Shown: piece by piece, positions 25,605-36,567 of the stretch
Layout: each line of letters starts with the position of its first letter
Numbering within the stretch: position 1 is the stretch's first letter
Source: Alnus glutinosa
Lineage: Eukaryota; Streptophyta; Magnoliopsida; Fagales; Betulaceae
NCBI RefSeq assembly: GCF_958979055.1
Contig: NC_084899.1
Span: 322,501-386,500, forward strand
Reading direction: 5' to 3'
Length of the DNA stretch: 64,000 bases
Notes under the pieces: generated by a model
Told to the model about the DNA's origin: nothing
What the model saw: the letters and a program-made list of their open reading frames with translations, nothing else
The model's database searches: none
Position numbers and translations under genes: made by a program

Positions 25605-26270
25605 TTTTCGAATAGCGGGTGATAGCAATTAAAACCAGTCTTTCTTCATTTGGGCTCCTGGTTTAGGCCCAAGTATAAAAATGGTCCTTCATGTGCTTTG
25701 CGGATTCATAGAGTCAGCCCAGCACAACCCACGGCTGCATTTTCGGATTCCGTACCGAAGTTGCAATAGAAAATCAGCGTATGAAGTGGGCTCCTGTCTT
25801 TTGTTTTGTTGAATCCAAATCTTTCTGGAAGTACATGCGGCATCAATGTTTTAGCCTTTAGGATAGGAGCTCCTATTAATTAAATATTCTATACGGTAAA
25901 CCTTATTTATTAAGAAAAAATTTGAACTCCCATGCAAAAAGGAGTGGTAGAATATAAATTAAATTACTAAATTTTTAAAATAAATTGTAATTTAACCCCT
26001 TGCATGAAAAGCTCTACAATTTTTGAAGGTGAAAAAGTAAATTTTGGAACGGCTGGACCGAATTACGAAGGGTCGCCTTCAAGACAAGAAGAAAATTACC
26101 AGTGAAGTTTGCTGGAGGCTATGTTTTTTGTTTTGTTTGTTTGGTTTTTTTGGTTTTTTTGGGTTTTTTTTTTTTTTGACTTTTCTTTAATCGATGATTC
26201 TTTTGGTTTTTTTTTTTTTTAAAAAAATATTTTTGAAATTTTCTATTTCTTTTATTCTATTTTCTATTTT

Positions 26271-27114
26271 CTTTCAAACTGGATTTGGATGAAATGCATT
26301 CAATTCAATTCAACTCAACTCAATTTATATATTAAAATGACATACATTCTTAGAATATGTGATTATAAAAGCATATATCAATTTTATAAACAAGGTTGGA
26401 GGCCTACTTAAAGAAAAATTTTGTCCATAATTAAAATGTGCAAATTCTTTTATTTTATTTTATTTAAAAACAAAAAACCTAGATTTTTCTCTTCCACAAT
26501 CCACATGATGCCTATGCCATATTAATGCTTAAACGAAGGGATTTTGAAGGATATATAGCAAGACGTGAAAAAAAGGACAAAAGCAAGTCTCAACCTGAAT
26601 TTGTTTTATATCAAAATTTGATGATACTTAGTCGTCATTTCTTTTTGTTTTTTCCCAACTTGATTTATTAGTCAATTATCTAAACCACTTCAACAACTTC
26701 GTTTTTCGCAACTTGATTTATTAGTAAAAAAATCATAATATAATTTACTGATTTTATTTTGTCTATTTTTCTCTGATCTCCATTAACTCATGCTTTGATT
26801 TTACTTTTTATATTACTTTATTCATGTGTTTCGGGTCCTGCAACGAGTATCATGCCGGAAGGATTTACCTTAAAAGAAAGAGAAATGATAAAAACACAAC
26901 ATATATTATATAATTTTTATACAACACATTCATATGGGGTGGAACCTATGTAATGAATTCCACTCGCATGGAACCCACTCCATATAAATATGTTGTGTAA
27001 ATATGTTGTGTAGGGATCACTTCTCGAAAGAAAATCCTCCTCGGAAGGTAACTTGTGTTACTTTACTTACCAAGAAAAATAGGAAGAATTACAAACTATG
27101 AGTCTACTAAATTT
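26271..27114. repeat. 0.84-kb direct repeat, copy A
   Basis: It starts TTTCTTTCAAACTGGATTTG and ends around ATGAGTCTACTAAATTTTT. It matches 29173-30015 with scattered substitutions and indels. Both copies carry an internal inverted-repeat element (copy A about 26880-27025, ends near AGAAATGATAAAAACACAAC and TTGTGTAGGGATCACTTCTC), so that insertion predates the duplication. Confidence 0.85.
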
Positions 27115-27267
27115 TTATTATTATCAAAAACCATGGGTCATCTTCAAGACAAGAAGAAAACTATCGGAGTGACGTTTGCTGGAGGATAGTAAAAGAGCTT
27201 CTGCGACGACCTTTTTTATTATTATTATTATTTTATTTTATTTTATTTTTTATTTTTCTAAAGGAAA

Positions 27268-27369
27268 GAGGCATTCTGCCTCATTAAATTAAACAGGCGT
27301 TGGGCGCCTGTTTATTGTGAAGGGCCTTACGGCCCGTCACTTGTTTTTGTGGGGCGCAGGTCGCCCCAC
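27268..27369. repeat. Cluster of four perfect stem-loops
   Basis: Four hairpins follow each other in 102 bp: GAGGCA/TGCCTC (27268-27282), AAACAGGCG/CGCCTGTTT (27291-27313), GGGCC/GGCCC with outer TGA/TCA (27318-27339), and GTGGGGCG/CGCCCCAC (27349-27369). Loops are 3-5 nt. The stems are GC-rich in otherwise very AT-rich DNA and are followed by a poly(T) run of about 38 nt. Confidence 0.85.
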
Positions 27370-27373
27370 ATAT

Positions 27374-27414
<41 letters not shown>

Positions 27415-28385
27415 ACTTTTCCTTAATCGATGATTCTTTTGTTTTGTTTTGTTTTTCTATTTTATATTTTCATTTCAATTTATTTTATTCTATTTTCTAT
27501 TTTTCGTTCTATTTTTCTGTTCTTTTCTTTGGACTTTAAAAATATTCTCTTGCATTTTCTTTTCTTGGCTACCAATTACGAGTTCATAAGATAAATTGTT
27601 TTATTTTACCATACTAAATAAACTTATTTTTATTTAATCCTAATAAACTCATTAAATATTTTCTTGGACATTACATCTCTCCCACTTTTTAAAAATTTCG
27701 TCTTCGAAATTTGGACATCAAATCGCTTTACACACATACGAGCATGCATTCGATATTAGAAACATTCATGTAAGTATGCGTTTTACATGAGATATTTACG
27801 CGAAAGTGGTATGATACAACAATCATATCCGGATTTACTCGCTAAAATGGGGATCATTCTCACATTCAACGATTGAGCACTCATGTGGCTTCCTCAACAT
27901 CGTGATTTTACCACAGAGTTCTCACTAACAAAATAATTTTAGTATTTTCTTACAAACCACCCGCTTTGCACATCTTCATAGGTCAATTTCCATTGAATAT
28001 GAAGAAGCTCATCACAAGTGGAGGGTCGTAAACACACTTGTAACTGAGAAATTAAACACGGGAAAATGTCCTGAATGCCCTCGTGTGTACGTCCAAGCCA
28101 AGCCCAAGTTGAGTTTGAATTGAGAAAATTTAAGTGGTATTTCACTATTCTAATGTTTTCGCTATAGTCACAAGTCTGTGTGAATGTGCATGGACCATCG
28201 TATACTAAACCAAATGGCGATCTAGAATGAGTATTTCTTATTGAGAACTGATGACTTGATCAGTCAACTCAGGGGGTTTTGGTATTCTCGGAGATTGACT
28301 TTCTTTTAAGATACCATACACTCACGACGCAAAAAAGAAATGTTCGAAAGTTAGCGATCCGAACCGGTATTATTATTACGAGTTT

Positions 28386-28680
28386 TTGGTGATATCATTC
28401 AGATCGACAAATACATCATTAGTATTTATGAACTTGTTAAATCAAGAATTCCATGAGTACTTAGATTTCGGTGTAGTAGCGTTTACCGATGACATGTTAG
28501 TCTATTCGACTAATCGTGTCGAGCATGAAAGACACTTGATATCAATGTCGGAAGTGCTTGAGAAAAGAAATCATTCGCCAAGCTCATGAAATGTGAGTTT
28601 TGGTTTAGAGAAGTGTCCTTCTTGGTTTATGTAATGAATAAGAACGGATATGTAGTCAACTTAGTTAGAGCTCCCTAATG
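28386..28680 (+). pseudogene. Ty3/Gypsy reverse transcriptase fragment
   Basis: The frame contains FMNLLNQEFHEYLD, then VVAFTDDMLVYS and VEHERHL. These match the Gypsy polymerase segment around the catalytic Asp-Asp pair (usually IDDILVYS) and the following EEHxxHL helix. The frame breaks after about 60 codons, near 28587, and a related stretch continues out of frame to about 28680. No RNase H or integrase follows. Confidence 0.75.
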
Positions 28681-29172
28681 TGCCTATGCTTACGCTATCA
28701 CTGGAATCAGTAAACTATCCTCAAATCCGAAAGAGAATAATGAGAAAACGTTTAAGACTTAATAGAAAGAGGGTACTTTTTATGGTACGTTGAATAAATG
28801 GGAGTCTTAGGTAGCTTCTTTTTGTGAGTTTCACCGACTTCTTTTGTGGTGTTTTGCAGTAAAAATTGTCATACAATACACTCTTAAACTTTTATTAGCC
28901 TCTTTATGGAGTGAACCTTTTTCGTGGTTCGGCTCTTTTGTTAATTAGACCCGAGGCTTATTTATGGAATCGGCATGTGAACTTTATATGCATATATAGT
29001 CGGCATAGAAAATGGAAATATATGAATTGCCTAAAAAATGAATCTTCTTGTAAAGATCGAGTTCCTTTTTTCTAACTTTTTCGTATGAGTCCAATATCAA
29101 TTTCAGTCACGGAACTTTACAAAAACCCATTGAATGCAAATTTTATTACAGAAGAAAAAATGATGAAGTTTT

Positions 29173-30015
29173 TCTTTCAAACTGGATTTGAATGAAATGC
29201 ATTCAATTAAATTCAACTCAATTTATATATTAAAATGACATACATTCTTAGAATATGTGATTATAAAAGCATATATCAATTTTATAAACAAGGTTGGAGG
29301 CCTACTTAAAGAAAAATTTTGTCCATAAAAAAATGTGCAAATTCTTTTATTTTATTTTATTTAAAAAAAAAATCAAAAAACAAAAAACCTAGATTTTTCT
29401 CTTCCACAATCCACATGATGCCTATGCCATATTAATGCTTATACGAAAGGATTTTGAAGGATATATAGCAAGACGTGAAGAAAAGGACAAAAGCATGCAC
29501 AAGTCTCAACCTGACTTGTGTTTTATATCAAAATTTGATGATACTTAGTCGTCATTTCCTTTTGTTTTTTCCCAACTTGATTTATTAGTCAATTATCTAA
29601 ACCACTTCAACAACTTCGTTTTTTTATTTAGTAAAAAACATCAAAACAAAGTTATACAATAATTAATCTTTAGTAGCTGCCATAATATAATTTACTGATT
29701 TTATTTTGTCTATTTTTCTCTCCCGGCCCATTAACTCATGCTTTGATTTTACACTTTAACAAGTACCATGCGAGAATAATTTACCATAAAGGAAAGAGAA
29801 ATGGTAGAAACACAACACACGTTACACAATTTTTACACGATACTCATATGGAGTGGAATATATGTGGTGGATTCCATTCCATGTGAGTATGTTGTGTAAA
29901 TGTGTTGTGTAGAGATCACTTTCCGAAAGAAAATCCTTCTCGGAAGGTAACTTGTGCTACTCTACTTACCAAGAAAAATAGGAAGAATTACAAGCTATGA
30001 GTCTACTAAATTTTT
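29173..30015. repeat. 0.84-kb direct repeat, copy B
   Basis: It is the partner of 26271-27114 in the same orientation. It starts TTTCTTTCAAACTGGATTTG and ends ATGAGTCTACTAAATTTTTT. Relative to copy A it has small indels, including loss of the CGGGTCCTGCAACGAG-like stretch and an extra block near 29632-29690. Confidence 0.85.
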
Positions 30016-31136
30016 TCTAATTCAGAAGGATTTTGACAGAGCTACCCACGTACTCACTTAGACATCAGAAAATATTTCCTTCCAGCTCACCTCGACAGGC
30101 CTCTTAGCCAGTTTGTTTAAGTGATTTCAATTTTTTCTCAGCATAAAATTACACGTGCAGATTTCAGCATTATCATATGAATTATGGATTTCATTCTTTT
30201 TTTTTTCTTTTTTTTTTTACTATTTTTTTTTTGAAAGAGGTGGACAGATCGAACCATTGAGCAAGGATTAAAGTCAGTGTACGTCTAAGTGATTCAACGG
30301 TGCGGAGTGAAAGGATAAAAGTTACTTTTGTGATAACACGTTGGATAACCATATGAATAATGACTTGCAAGTTTCAACAAATTCACATGCACCTAATTGC
30401 TTAAATGTGTTATATATTCTCATATAGTACGTTATTACTCTCTAGTCTCTAGTAAGTAACCATTTATTATGTGTCTTGCCTTGACCGTCCAATATGGTCT
30501 ACCACCTACCAAGCCTTCTCGATCTACCTACCACCAACTGCATCATATGCCATCGGTTTCGCATACATCGATCTAATAATCCAAAGGAGAATCCACATGA
30601 AGGTCCATCGCCTTTAACACTCGTCAGCTGCAGCTGCACACCATCCCGGCTGGTGGAGTAAAATGAGTCATGGAGTAACGACTATTAAAAATTTATTTGA
30701 AATTGCCATTTTAAAATATCATATATGCATTGAGAAAATGTAAAACGTAATTAAGTATATATATAATCTTACCTGTGATTTTTTAAAAATATAAATATTT
30801 TATGCTTTTAAATTGTAATTTTTTAAAAATACTTTTCTAAATCATACATTTTTTTAAAAAAAATTTAATCTAAAATCAAACTTTTGATCTGCAAAATAAC
30901 GATATTGAACTCACCGTGAGATAAATTTAAAACAACTTTTTTTTTTTTTTTTTTTTATAATAAAAATAAAAAATAAATAAAACAAGGTAAACGTGAGCGT
31001 GTAAAAATTCGGTACAATCCGCCTTACGTGTTCCCACGTGCTACAGCGTCACCCAAAAGTCACGTTTCACGTTCCTTAAATTTGTTCTCCCAAGTCCCAA
31101 GTCCCATGAAATATACATCATCATGCTTTTGCGTTA

Positions 31137-31415
31137 GGGTCCGTTTGGGTTTGCGATTTCAAAAAGTGTGATTTAAAATAATGATTTAAAAATGTGCGAT
31201 TTGAAAAAATTGATTTTTAAAAACGCAATTAAGCGTTTGGCAAAATTACAGTTTAGCCTTTAAAATCGCGAATTTACCTTTTAAAATTCTGCGTTTTCAA
31301 AAAAGTACTATCTTATCTGCAATTTTTAAAAACGCAATTCTCAAACGATTTATGTTCAGCAATTTAGTTTAAAATTGCACTTATTGTTTATGAAATCGCA
31401 ATTCCAAATGCACCC
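31137..31415. mobile_element. PIF/Harbinger-like (Tourist-type) MITE
   Basis: The ends GGGTCCGTTTGGGTTTGCGA and, in reverse complement, GGGTGCATTTGGAATTGCGA form an imperfect terminal inverted repeat of about 25 bp. The 279-bp element is bordered by TTA on both sides (31134-31136 and 31416-31418), the target duplication expected for this superfamily. It lies about 325 bp upstream of the gene at 31740. Confidence 0.8.
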
Positions 31416-31739
31416 TTAGTGGTCAGGTTACGAGATACATTGATGGCCATACACTTGTCATCGAAAAAACCACAACTGTGAAAAATTCGGTATAAATTTC
31501 GGATCTACCTCAGCAATTGGCATCTTAGCTCTCGATTCTCGGCATCTCCATCAGATCCGCACCCCAAGTGGTCTGATCCAACGGCACCTATTAATACTCA
31601 CCTTCTCTCACCTCCCCCATAAATCATATGCCCAGGCCTCCTCGTATTCATTCACCACTGCCCCAGCCCCAGCCCCACGCCCCACAAAACCAAAACAAAA
31701 GCAGAGGTTGGAGAACCCAACGGGTTTTTTTGATCGGCA

Positions 31740-32354
31740 ATGGACTTGTTGGATTCTCCTCTGGAAGCCCTCGCTCTCAATTATTTGAGCGTTGGGTTCC
31801 TCACAGTAGTCAATAATCTATGGACGTGGGTCGCGGTTATAACGGCCGCCGTTAGCTTCTGGAGGATCAGAGCCGCCGGTGGTACTGGCCCCACTTGCCT
31901 GAAATCCGACGTCTCTCCACCGCTTCCTCGCAATGATCAAGGCTCAAGCGGGTCTCAGCCGGTGCCCGGGATATCGGTCCCTGACGTCTCGGCTGACGAG
32001 CCACCAGCACCAGCCCCAGCTTCGGCAATGGTGTTTGGCGACGTTAAAGTTGATGACGGAGTAACTAAGGGCACGAAGTTTGTTGCTGTATATTACGGTG
32101 AGGATGACGGCCGGGAAGGTGATGGCGAGTTGACGGCAGCGAATGAGTGGGAGGAGAACGGTGACGATGACGGCGTTGAGGGTTGTGGGGTGTGGTGGGA
32201 GAGCTGGGAGAGAATGTTGAGGACGAGAACGGGGGAGATTGGGTGGTACAGGTACCAGGACTTGACGGTGCTTAACGGCAACGTCGTCAGATTGTGGGAC
32301 AGTAGTACCTGTACCAGGAGTTTAAGGTACAGCTCAAGCTGTGTTGCGTGGTAG
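31740..32354 (+). CDS. Plant membrane protein of unknown function, single exon
   Basis: The 204-aa product starts MDLLDSPLEALALNYLSVGF and has a likely membrane anchor at about aa 15-42 (VVNNLWTWVAVITAAVSFW). A Pro/Ala- and Asp/Glu-rich low-complexity middle follows. The C-terminal block is rich in aromatic residues: GVWWESWERMLRTRTGEIGW then YRYQDLTVLNGNVVRLWD. This block looks like the conserved core of a plant protein family without assigned function; I recognise the pattern but not a role. The GC content is clearly higher than the flanks and the frame is uninterrupted. A CATAAAT element at 31618-31624 may be a weak TATA box. A second ATG at 31628 opens a different frame that overlaps this start. 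Confidence 0.85.
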   Translation: MDLLDSPLEALALNYLSVGFLTVVNNLWTWVAVITAAVSFWRIRAAGGTGPTCLKSDVSPPLPRNDQGSSGSQPVPGISVPDVSADEPPAPAPASAMVFGDVKVDDGVTKGTKFVAVYYGEDDGREGDGELTAANEWEENGDDDGVEGCGVWWESWERMLRTRTGEIGWYRYQDLTVLNGNVVRLWDSSTCTRSLRYSSSCVAW

Positions 32355-32381
32355 TTGGATTAGTAATTATTTATTTAATTA

Positions 32382-32401
32382 GGGGGGGGGGGGGGGGGGG
32401 G
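32382..32401 (+). repeat. G20 homopolymer
   Basis: Twenty consecutive G residues start 27 bp after the stop codon at 32354. Such a run in the sense strand of a 3' UTR could form a G-quadruplex. Homopolymer length is prone to sequencing error. Confidence 0.85.
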
Positions 32402-33633
32402 TTTGGTTTTGGAGTTTATGAAATTGTATATATATTTAATGTGTATGTATTCTGTTGGTTGCAACAACCAATCATTCCAACCGTAAATGCAATGTTTTTT
32501 TGTTGCACCTTCTTTTCTCTCTCTGGCTCGATCTCCATTGAATATTTGAATCGAATAGTACGTTCTTTCTTTTTGTTTTTGCTTTATTTTTTCGATTACT
32601 TTGTGAAATACCTACCGGATCCATTGGAACTGAGAAGTTCAATTGAGTGAGGGATTTTGCAGCTAGCGTAGTACCTTCTCTAAGCACTAACCTAGTAACT
32701 TTGTTAATCTTTTTATTTAAAAAAACATGTTCTAAAATTATATAAAGATGACAATAGATCGAAATCAACAATTCGAAGTGCTTTTCTTACGTATATAATT
32801 TTAATTATTTTGTATTTTTTATTGTTTAATTTGCTAATACTTTTGTTTCAAAAAGAGATAACAAAAGGAGAACAAAAAAAATTGTGTTATCAAACAAAAC
32901 CTACAACGTTATAAGTGAGCCTCTTGTTTTAGGGTGCAAAACACGTCATTTTCCGCACTTATTTAACCCCCATGAGGCCGTAGGATCGGGATCCACAATT
33001 GCATTTAATTTGGATAGTCATCCGAGAGAGTTGTGATGGGGTTCACCTATTCAAATAGGTGGTCTCACATTTCAAGCTATCCGTATATCTATTTGGGCAT
33101 GTAAGCTTTTATTGGAGACCTCTTTTATTAGTGGTCAGGCATATTCAACTAATGAATTGCAACTAATCATGACCATACAATTGGCCACACGAATTGCAGC
33201 CAATTGAGATAAGATCCCGGCCAAAAAAGTTCATTTATCCGAGCAGAATTTTCATATTTTAAAGAGTGTTTTTTTCTTGGCGAATGTGTTGACTCCCATT
33301 CGTATAATAGATTTTAAATTAAAATTCACAAGTATATAATTGACACATAAAAATTGTATGCATGAAAAATATGTAAATGATATATGAATAACAGAAACCA
33401 GCATTTTCAAATCAGTGAACTCATTTGTGGGTCTTTGAACTAATTTGTCCATGATATCACAAGAAAATTCGTAAAAGGAACTATACACGAGTACAGAGGT
33501 TATACGCAAATTGATGTTACATAGTACGTTTTCTTAATTTTGGAAACTGAAATTGTCACATCAAATGGCATTGGCAGCTTTCGGTTGGAGCTCGGCAAGA
33601 ACCTCGTAGCAAAATTCCTCTTGCAGCCTTCCT

Positions 33634-33677
<44 letters not shown>

Positions 33678-33697
33678 CATGCTGTTTAAACTATTGA

Positions 33698-34095
33698 AAC
33701 ACGTGTTGGCTTTTAATTGGCTATTACGTGATATGGTCATTAAATAATGAACGGACCTTGATAGAAAGATTTATTAGATAACGATTATAATAGAGAGAGA
33801 GAGAGAGAGAGAGTGTGAGTGAATTGATACAATTTAAAGCTTAGAAAACGATTGAGTAAAAAATGATGTTCTCCCAAAACAAAAAAACAAAAAAAAACTT
33901 GATGTGGGAAGTCACGGTGTTCCAACCTACTGACTATTTTATTATAACACGTGCCAACTTTTAATGGGTTATTATGTGATATAGATGTTAAAAAACGAAT
34001 GGACCTTAATAGAAATGTTTATTTGATAACGATTAAAGTCAAGAGAGTAAATTGATACAATTTAAAGCTTAGAAAGCGATTTGGTTAAAAAACAT
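33698..34095. repeat. Direct duplication, copies of about 150-170 bp
   Basis: The copies at 33698-33868 and 33946-34095 share AACACGTG, GGCTATTACGTGATAT / GGTTATTATGTGATAT, GATAACGATTA and ATTGATACAATTTAAAGCTT in the same order. The first copy carries an expanded GA tract (33793-33813). There is no coding content. Confidence 0.75.
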
Positions 34096-34538
34096 GTCAC
34101 CTCAAATACTTGTAGAGCATTTGAGCAGGACTCAGCCACTCGTACAAAGGTATATATATATGGTATCGTTTTCTACATAGTTTGGTAATTAAATAGAGAT
34201 AGCAATGCGTCAATCAAACCTCAGCGTCACCATGACAACCTATTTTGAGGAGCGAAAACCTAATTAAACCGAAGCCCAGTGTCTACTGGGGAAGAGCGTT
34301 GCTAAGGAAGCTTCCACACCCCACAGAATAAAACACCCGTTAAGCAAATCCCAAGTTATGAGGCCTATCAAACCATATAATAATGTTTTAGGGAAAAGAG
34401 CTTCAGATTTTTTTTAAGGTGTTGTGTTTTCTACCAAATATTTAATAATGTGATAGCGAAAAGAGCATATTAGTCAATATTATTGAATTGAAAAGATTGT
34501 GGAAAATGGTTATATTTTTAATGATTGTGGAAAAACAG

Positions 34539-34539
<1 letters not shown>

Positions 34540-34596
<57 letters not shown>
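34540..34596. repeat. Long TA microsatellite
   Basis: About 28 uninterrupted TA units make this the longest TA tract in the window. Confidence 0.9.
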
Positions 34597-34599
<3 letters not shown>

Positions 34600-35670
34600 T
34601 GAGAAGAGAGCATCAGTTTAATTTCCTGAATCCGATGAGGTTGATGTGTTTGGTATGCCTACGAATATTTAAAAAAACACATTAGTCAATATTGAATTAA
34701 AATTATTGAAAAGGTCCCTACTCCCTAGAAAAGACTAATATATATATAATTAATACTGGAGAAATTAAAGTATTGCTTATGTTAAATATTTTGTGCTGAC
34801 ATGGATGAGCAAGGGATCCGAAGGCCACGCCATGATGTTCATCGATCAATCCCCAACAACGATGGGAAACTAATGATTGTACCATGCATGCGAGGGCACA
34901 AAATTTAGATCTCAAATGCTTTTTTTATGATGTTTTATTTTTCTAATCTTTGTTTTCTTTTGTTTTGTTTCAATCGTTGATTGATGGATTTGGGTATGAG
35001 GTCCACAAATTTGGCTCTTGCTTCTCCCAACCAAAATTCCCAGCAGCCATGCCTAGACCAAGTCTAAATGGTGCTATATATTGGTATATTCCTTTGCAAA
35101 TCCAATTTCTCTCTCTCTCTAATTAGCAAATAGGGACAAAATTGTTTGAGGTAGCTGAGCATCCACCAAATTGGCCTGCTCAGCATATTATCCTATAAAG
35201 GCATGCTTATCATTAGTATCAAAGTCGTAGCAGATTAAAAGGATATTCTTTGCCTCTGAATTTATCATGACCCCTCTGACGGCAGTAGACAAGCTAGATG
35301 AAATTTTGTTTCATTTCTAAAAAAAAAATTACGTAGGCCAAAAACATTATAGGCCAATTAAAGAACACTATCCTTAATTAACAACAATTCAAGTATATCA
35401 TTTCCATAGCTTCGAAGAAAACCTTGAAAAGGAGGAAACGAGTAAGAATTAAAGCTAACGGTAGAACTGGTTGTAATGACCCATTGTGCGGTGTTGCATC
35501 CAAAGACACTCTTATGTTTCTTATTTTTAAACAACCTTTTGAAAGAGCTGACGAGAATAAGAGAAGACAAAATAAGCTGCAATGGAGACCCCTGTAAGAA
35601 TTCAAAGACAAATACTATTAAGGATAATATTTTTCATAGCCTGAATTTGAATATGCAAATTTTTTTGCTC

Positions 35671-35809
35671 TGTTAAATTATATTATGTATACATATGTAC
35701 CTTATCTCACATGGGTTATTGGTGTGTATATCTGTGTTATTAGCTTATATATATAAGCCCCTCATATACAATATTATGTGTAATTCAATATACAATTTTA
35801 CTCTCAACA
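35671..35809 (+). repeat. 5' LTR of the Copia element
   Basis: It begins TGTTAAATTATATTATG and ends ACTCTCAACA, with a TATATATAA promoter-like core near 35748-35757. Confidence 0.85.
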
Positions 35810-35822
35810 TGGTATCATAGCA
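35810..35822 (+). promoter_or_regulatory. Primer-binding site of the Copia element
   Basis: TGGTATCATAGCA directly follows the LTR. It differs by one base from the common TGGTATCAGAGC form, which pairs with initiator Met-tRNA. Confidence 0.8.
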
Positions 35823-35894
35823 CAGATACTAAGCTCAATAATATTCGTCTTATTCTCCATGATGGCAAGTCTCTCCATGATTTCACTTTATATC

Positions 35895-36480
35895 GGCATT
35901 TGGTTGACAGCCTTGTCTATCTTACTGTTATTATGTCTGATATCTCATATGCTATCCATCAGGTGAGTCAGTTCATGGCTGCTCCCCGCTCTACTTACTT
36001 TTCTGTCATCCTTCGCTATCTCAAAGGCACATTATTTCATGGGCTCCACTTCTCATTTTATGGTCCCCGACCATTTTCAGTTACATGCTTATACTGATGT
36101 GGATTGGGTTGGTGATTTCATAGACCGTCGCTCTAACACTAGTTATTGTTTCCTACTTGGCACCTCTCTTATTTCTTGGCGAAATAAGAAATAGTCTGTT
36201 GTTGCTCGATCTAGCACCGAGGTAGAATATCGTACTTTAGCTGACACCACCTCGAAGCTTCTTTGGTTGCGATGGCTTCTACAAGATATGGGTGTTTCTT
36301 TCCCTTCAGCTACTCCTATCTACTATGGCAACAGAAGTGCTATTCAGATTGCCCATAATGATGTTTTTCATGAACAGACCAAACATATTGAGATTGATTG
36401 TCACTTTGTCTGTCATCATCTCCTTCAAGCCTCTCTACAGCTTCATTTTGTTACGTATCATGATTAGCTCGCAAACCTCT
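35895..36480 (+). pseudogene. Copia reverse transcriptase end and RNase H, broken
   Basis: Readable Copia hallmarks in order are LVDSLVYLT, PDISYA-like SDISYAIHQVSQFM, LRYLKGT, a shifted AYTDVDWVGD with DRRSNTSYCFLLGTSLISW, then STEVEYR, LLWLRWLLQDMG, YYGNRSAIQIAHN and FHEQTKHIEIDCHF. The frame changes near 36060 and there is an in-frame stop after SWRNKK at about 36194, so it cannot make a working enzyme. Confidence 0.85.
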
Positions 36481-36567
36481 TCACAAAGTCTCATCCTCCA
36501 AGTAGTTCCGCGATCTTGTGTCCAACCTCAATATGGTCTATCACTCCACCTTGAGTTTAAGGGAGGT

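Larger units (their letters stand above)
19692..26270. other. Gene-free spacer downstream of nothing, upstream of FMO
   Basis: Beyond the FMO promoter there is no reading frame that looks real. The 60-130 codon frames present are low-complexity, antisense to each other or begin at non-ATG codons. The stretch holds TA and CT microsatellites (22634-22666, 23180-23217), short MITEs and a split duplication, all listed separately. A more GC-rich patch at about 24980-25110 has no recognisable function. Confidence 0.55.
26271..30015 (+). mobile_element. Decayed Ty3/Gypsy-related segment between 0.84-kb direct repeats
   Basis: Two near-identical direct repeats, 26271-27114 and 29173-30015, flank about 2.06 kb that contains a broken Gypsy reverse transcriptase piece at 28386-28680. 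This suggests a defective LTR element. However, there is no primer-binding site after the first repeat, the repeat ends are not clean TG...CA, and no gag, protease or integrase is visible. A segmental duplication around an older retroelement fragment is therefore an alternative. The stretch 27670-27720 (CATCTCTCCCACTTTTTAAA then TTTCGTCTTCGAAAT) resembles sequence commonly seen next to plant Gypsy elements. Confidence 0.6.
32355..35670. other. Gene-free spacer
   Basis: The 3' UTR of the gene at 31740 begins here and includes a run of 20 G (32382-32401). The rest is AT-rich with a poly(T) tract (33637-33673), a GA tract, a direct duplication and a long TA microsatellite. I see no further coding sequence. 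Confidence 0.55.
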
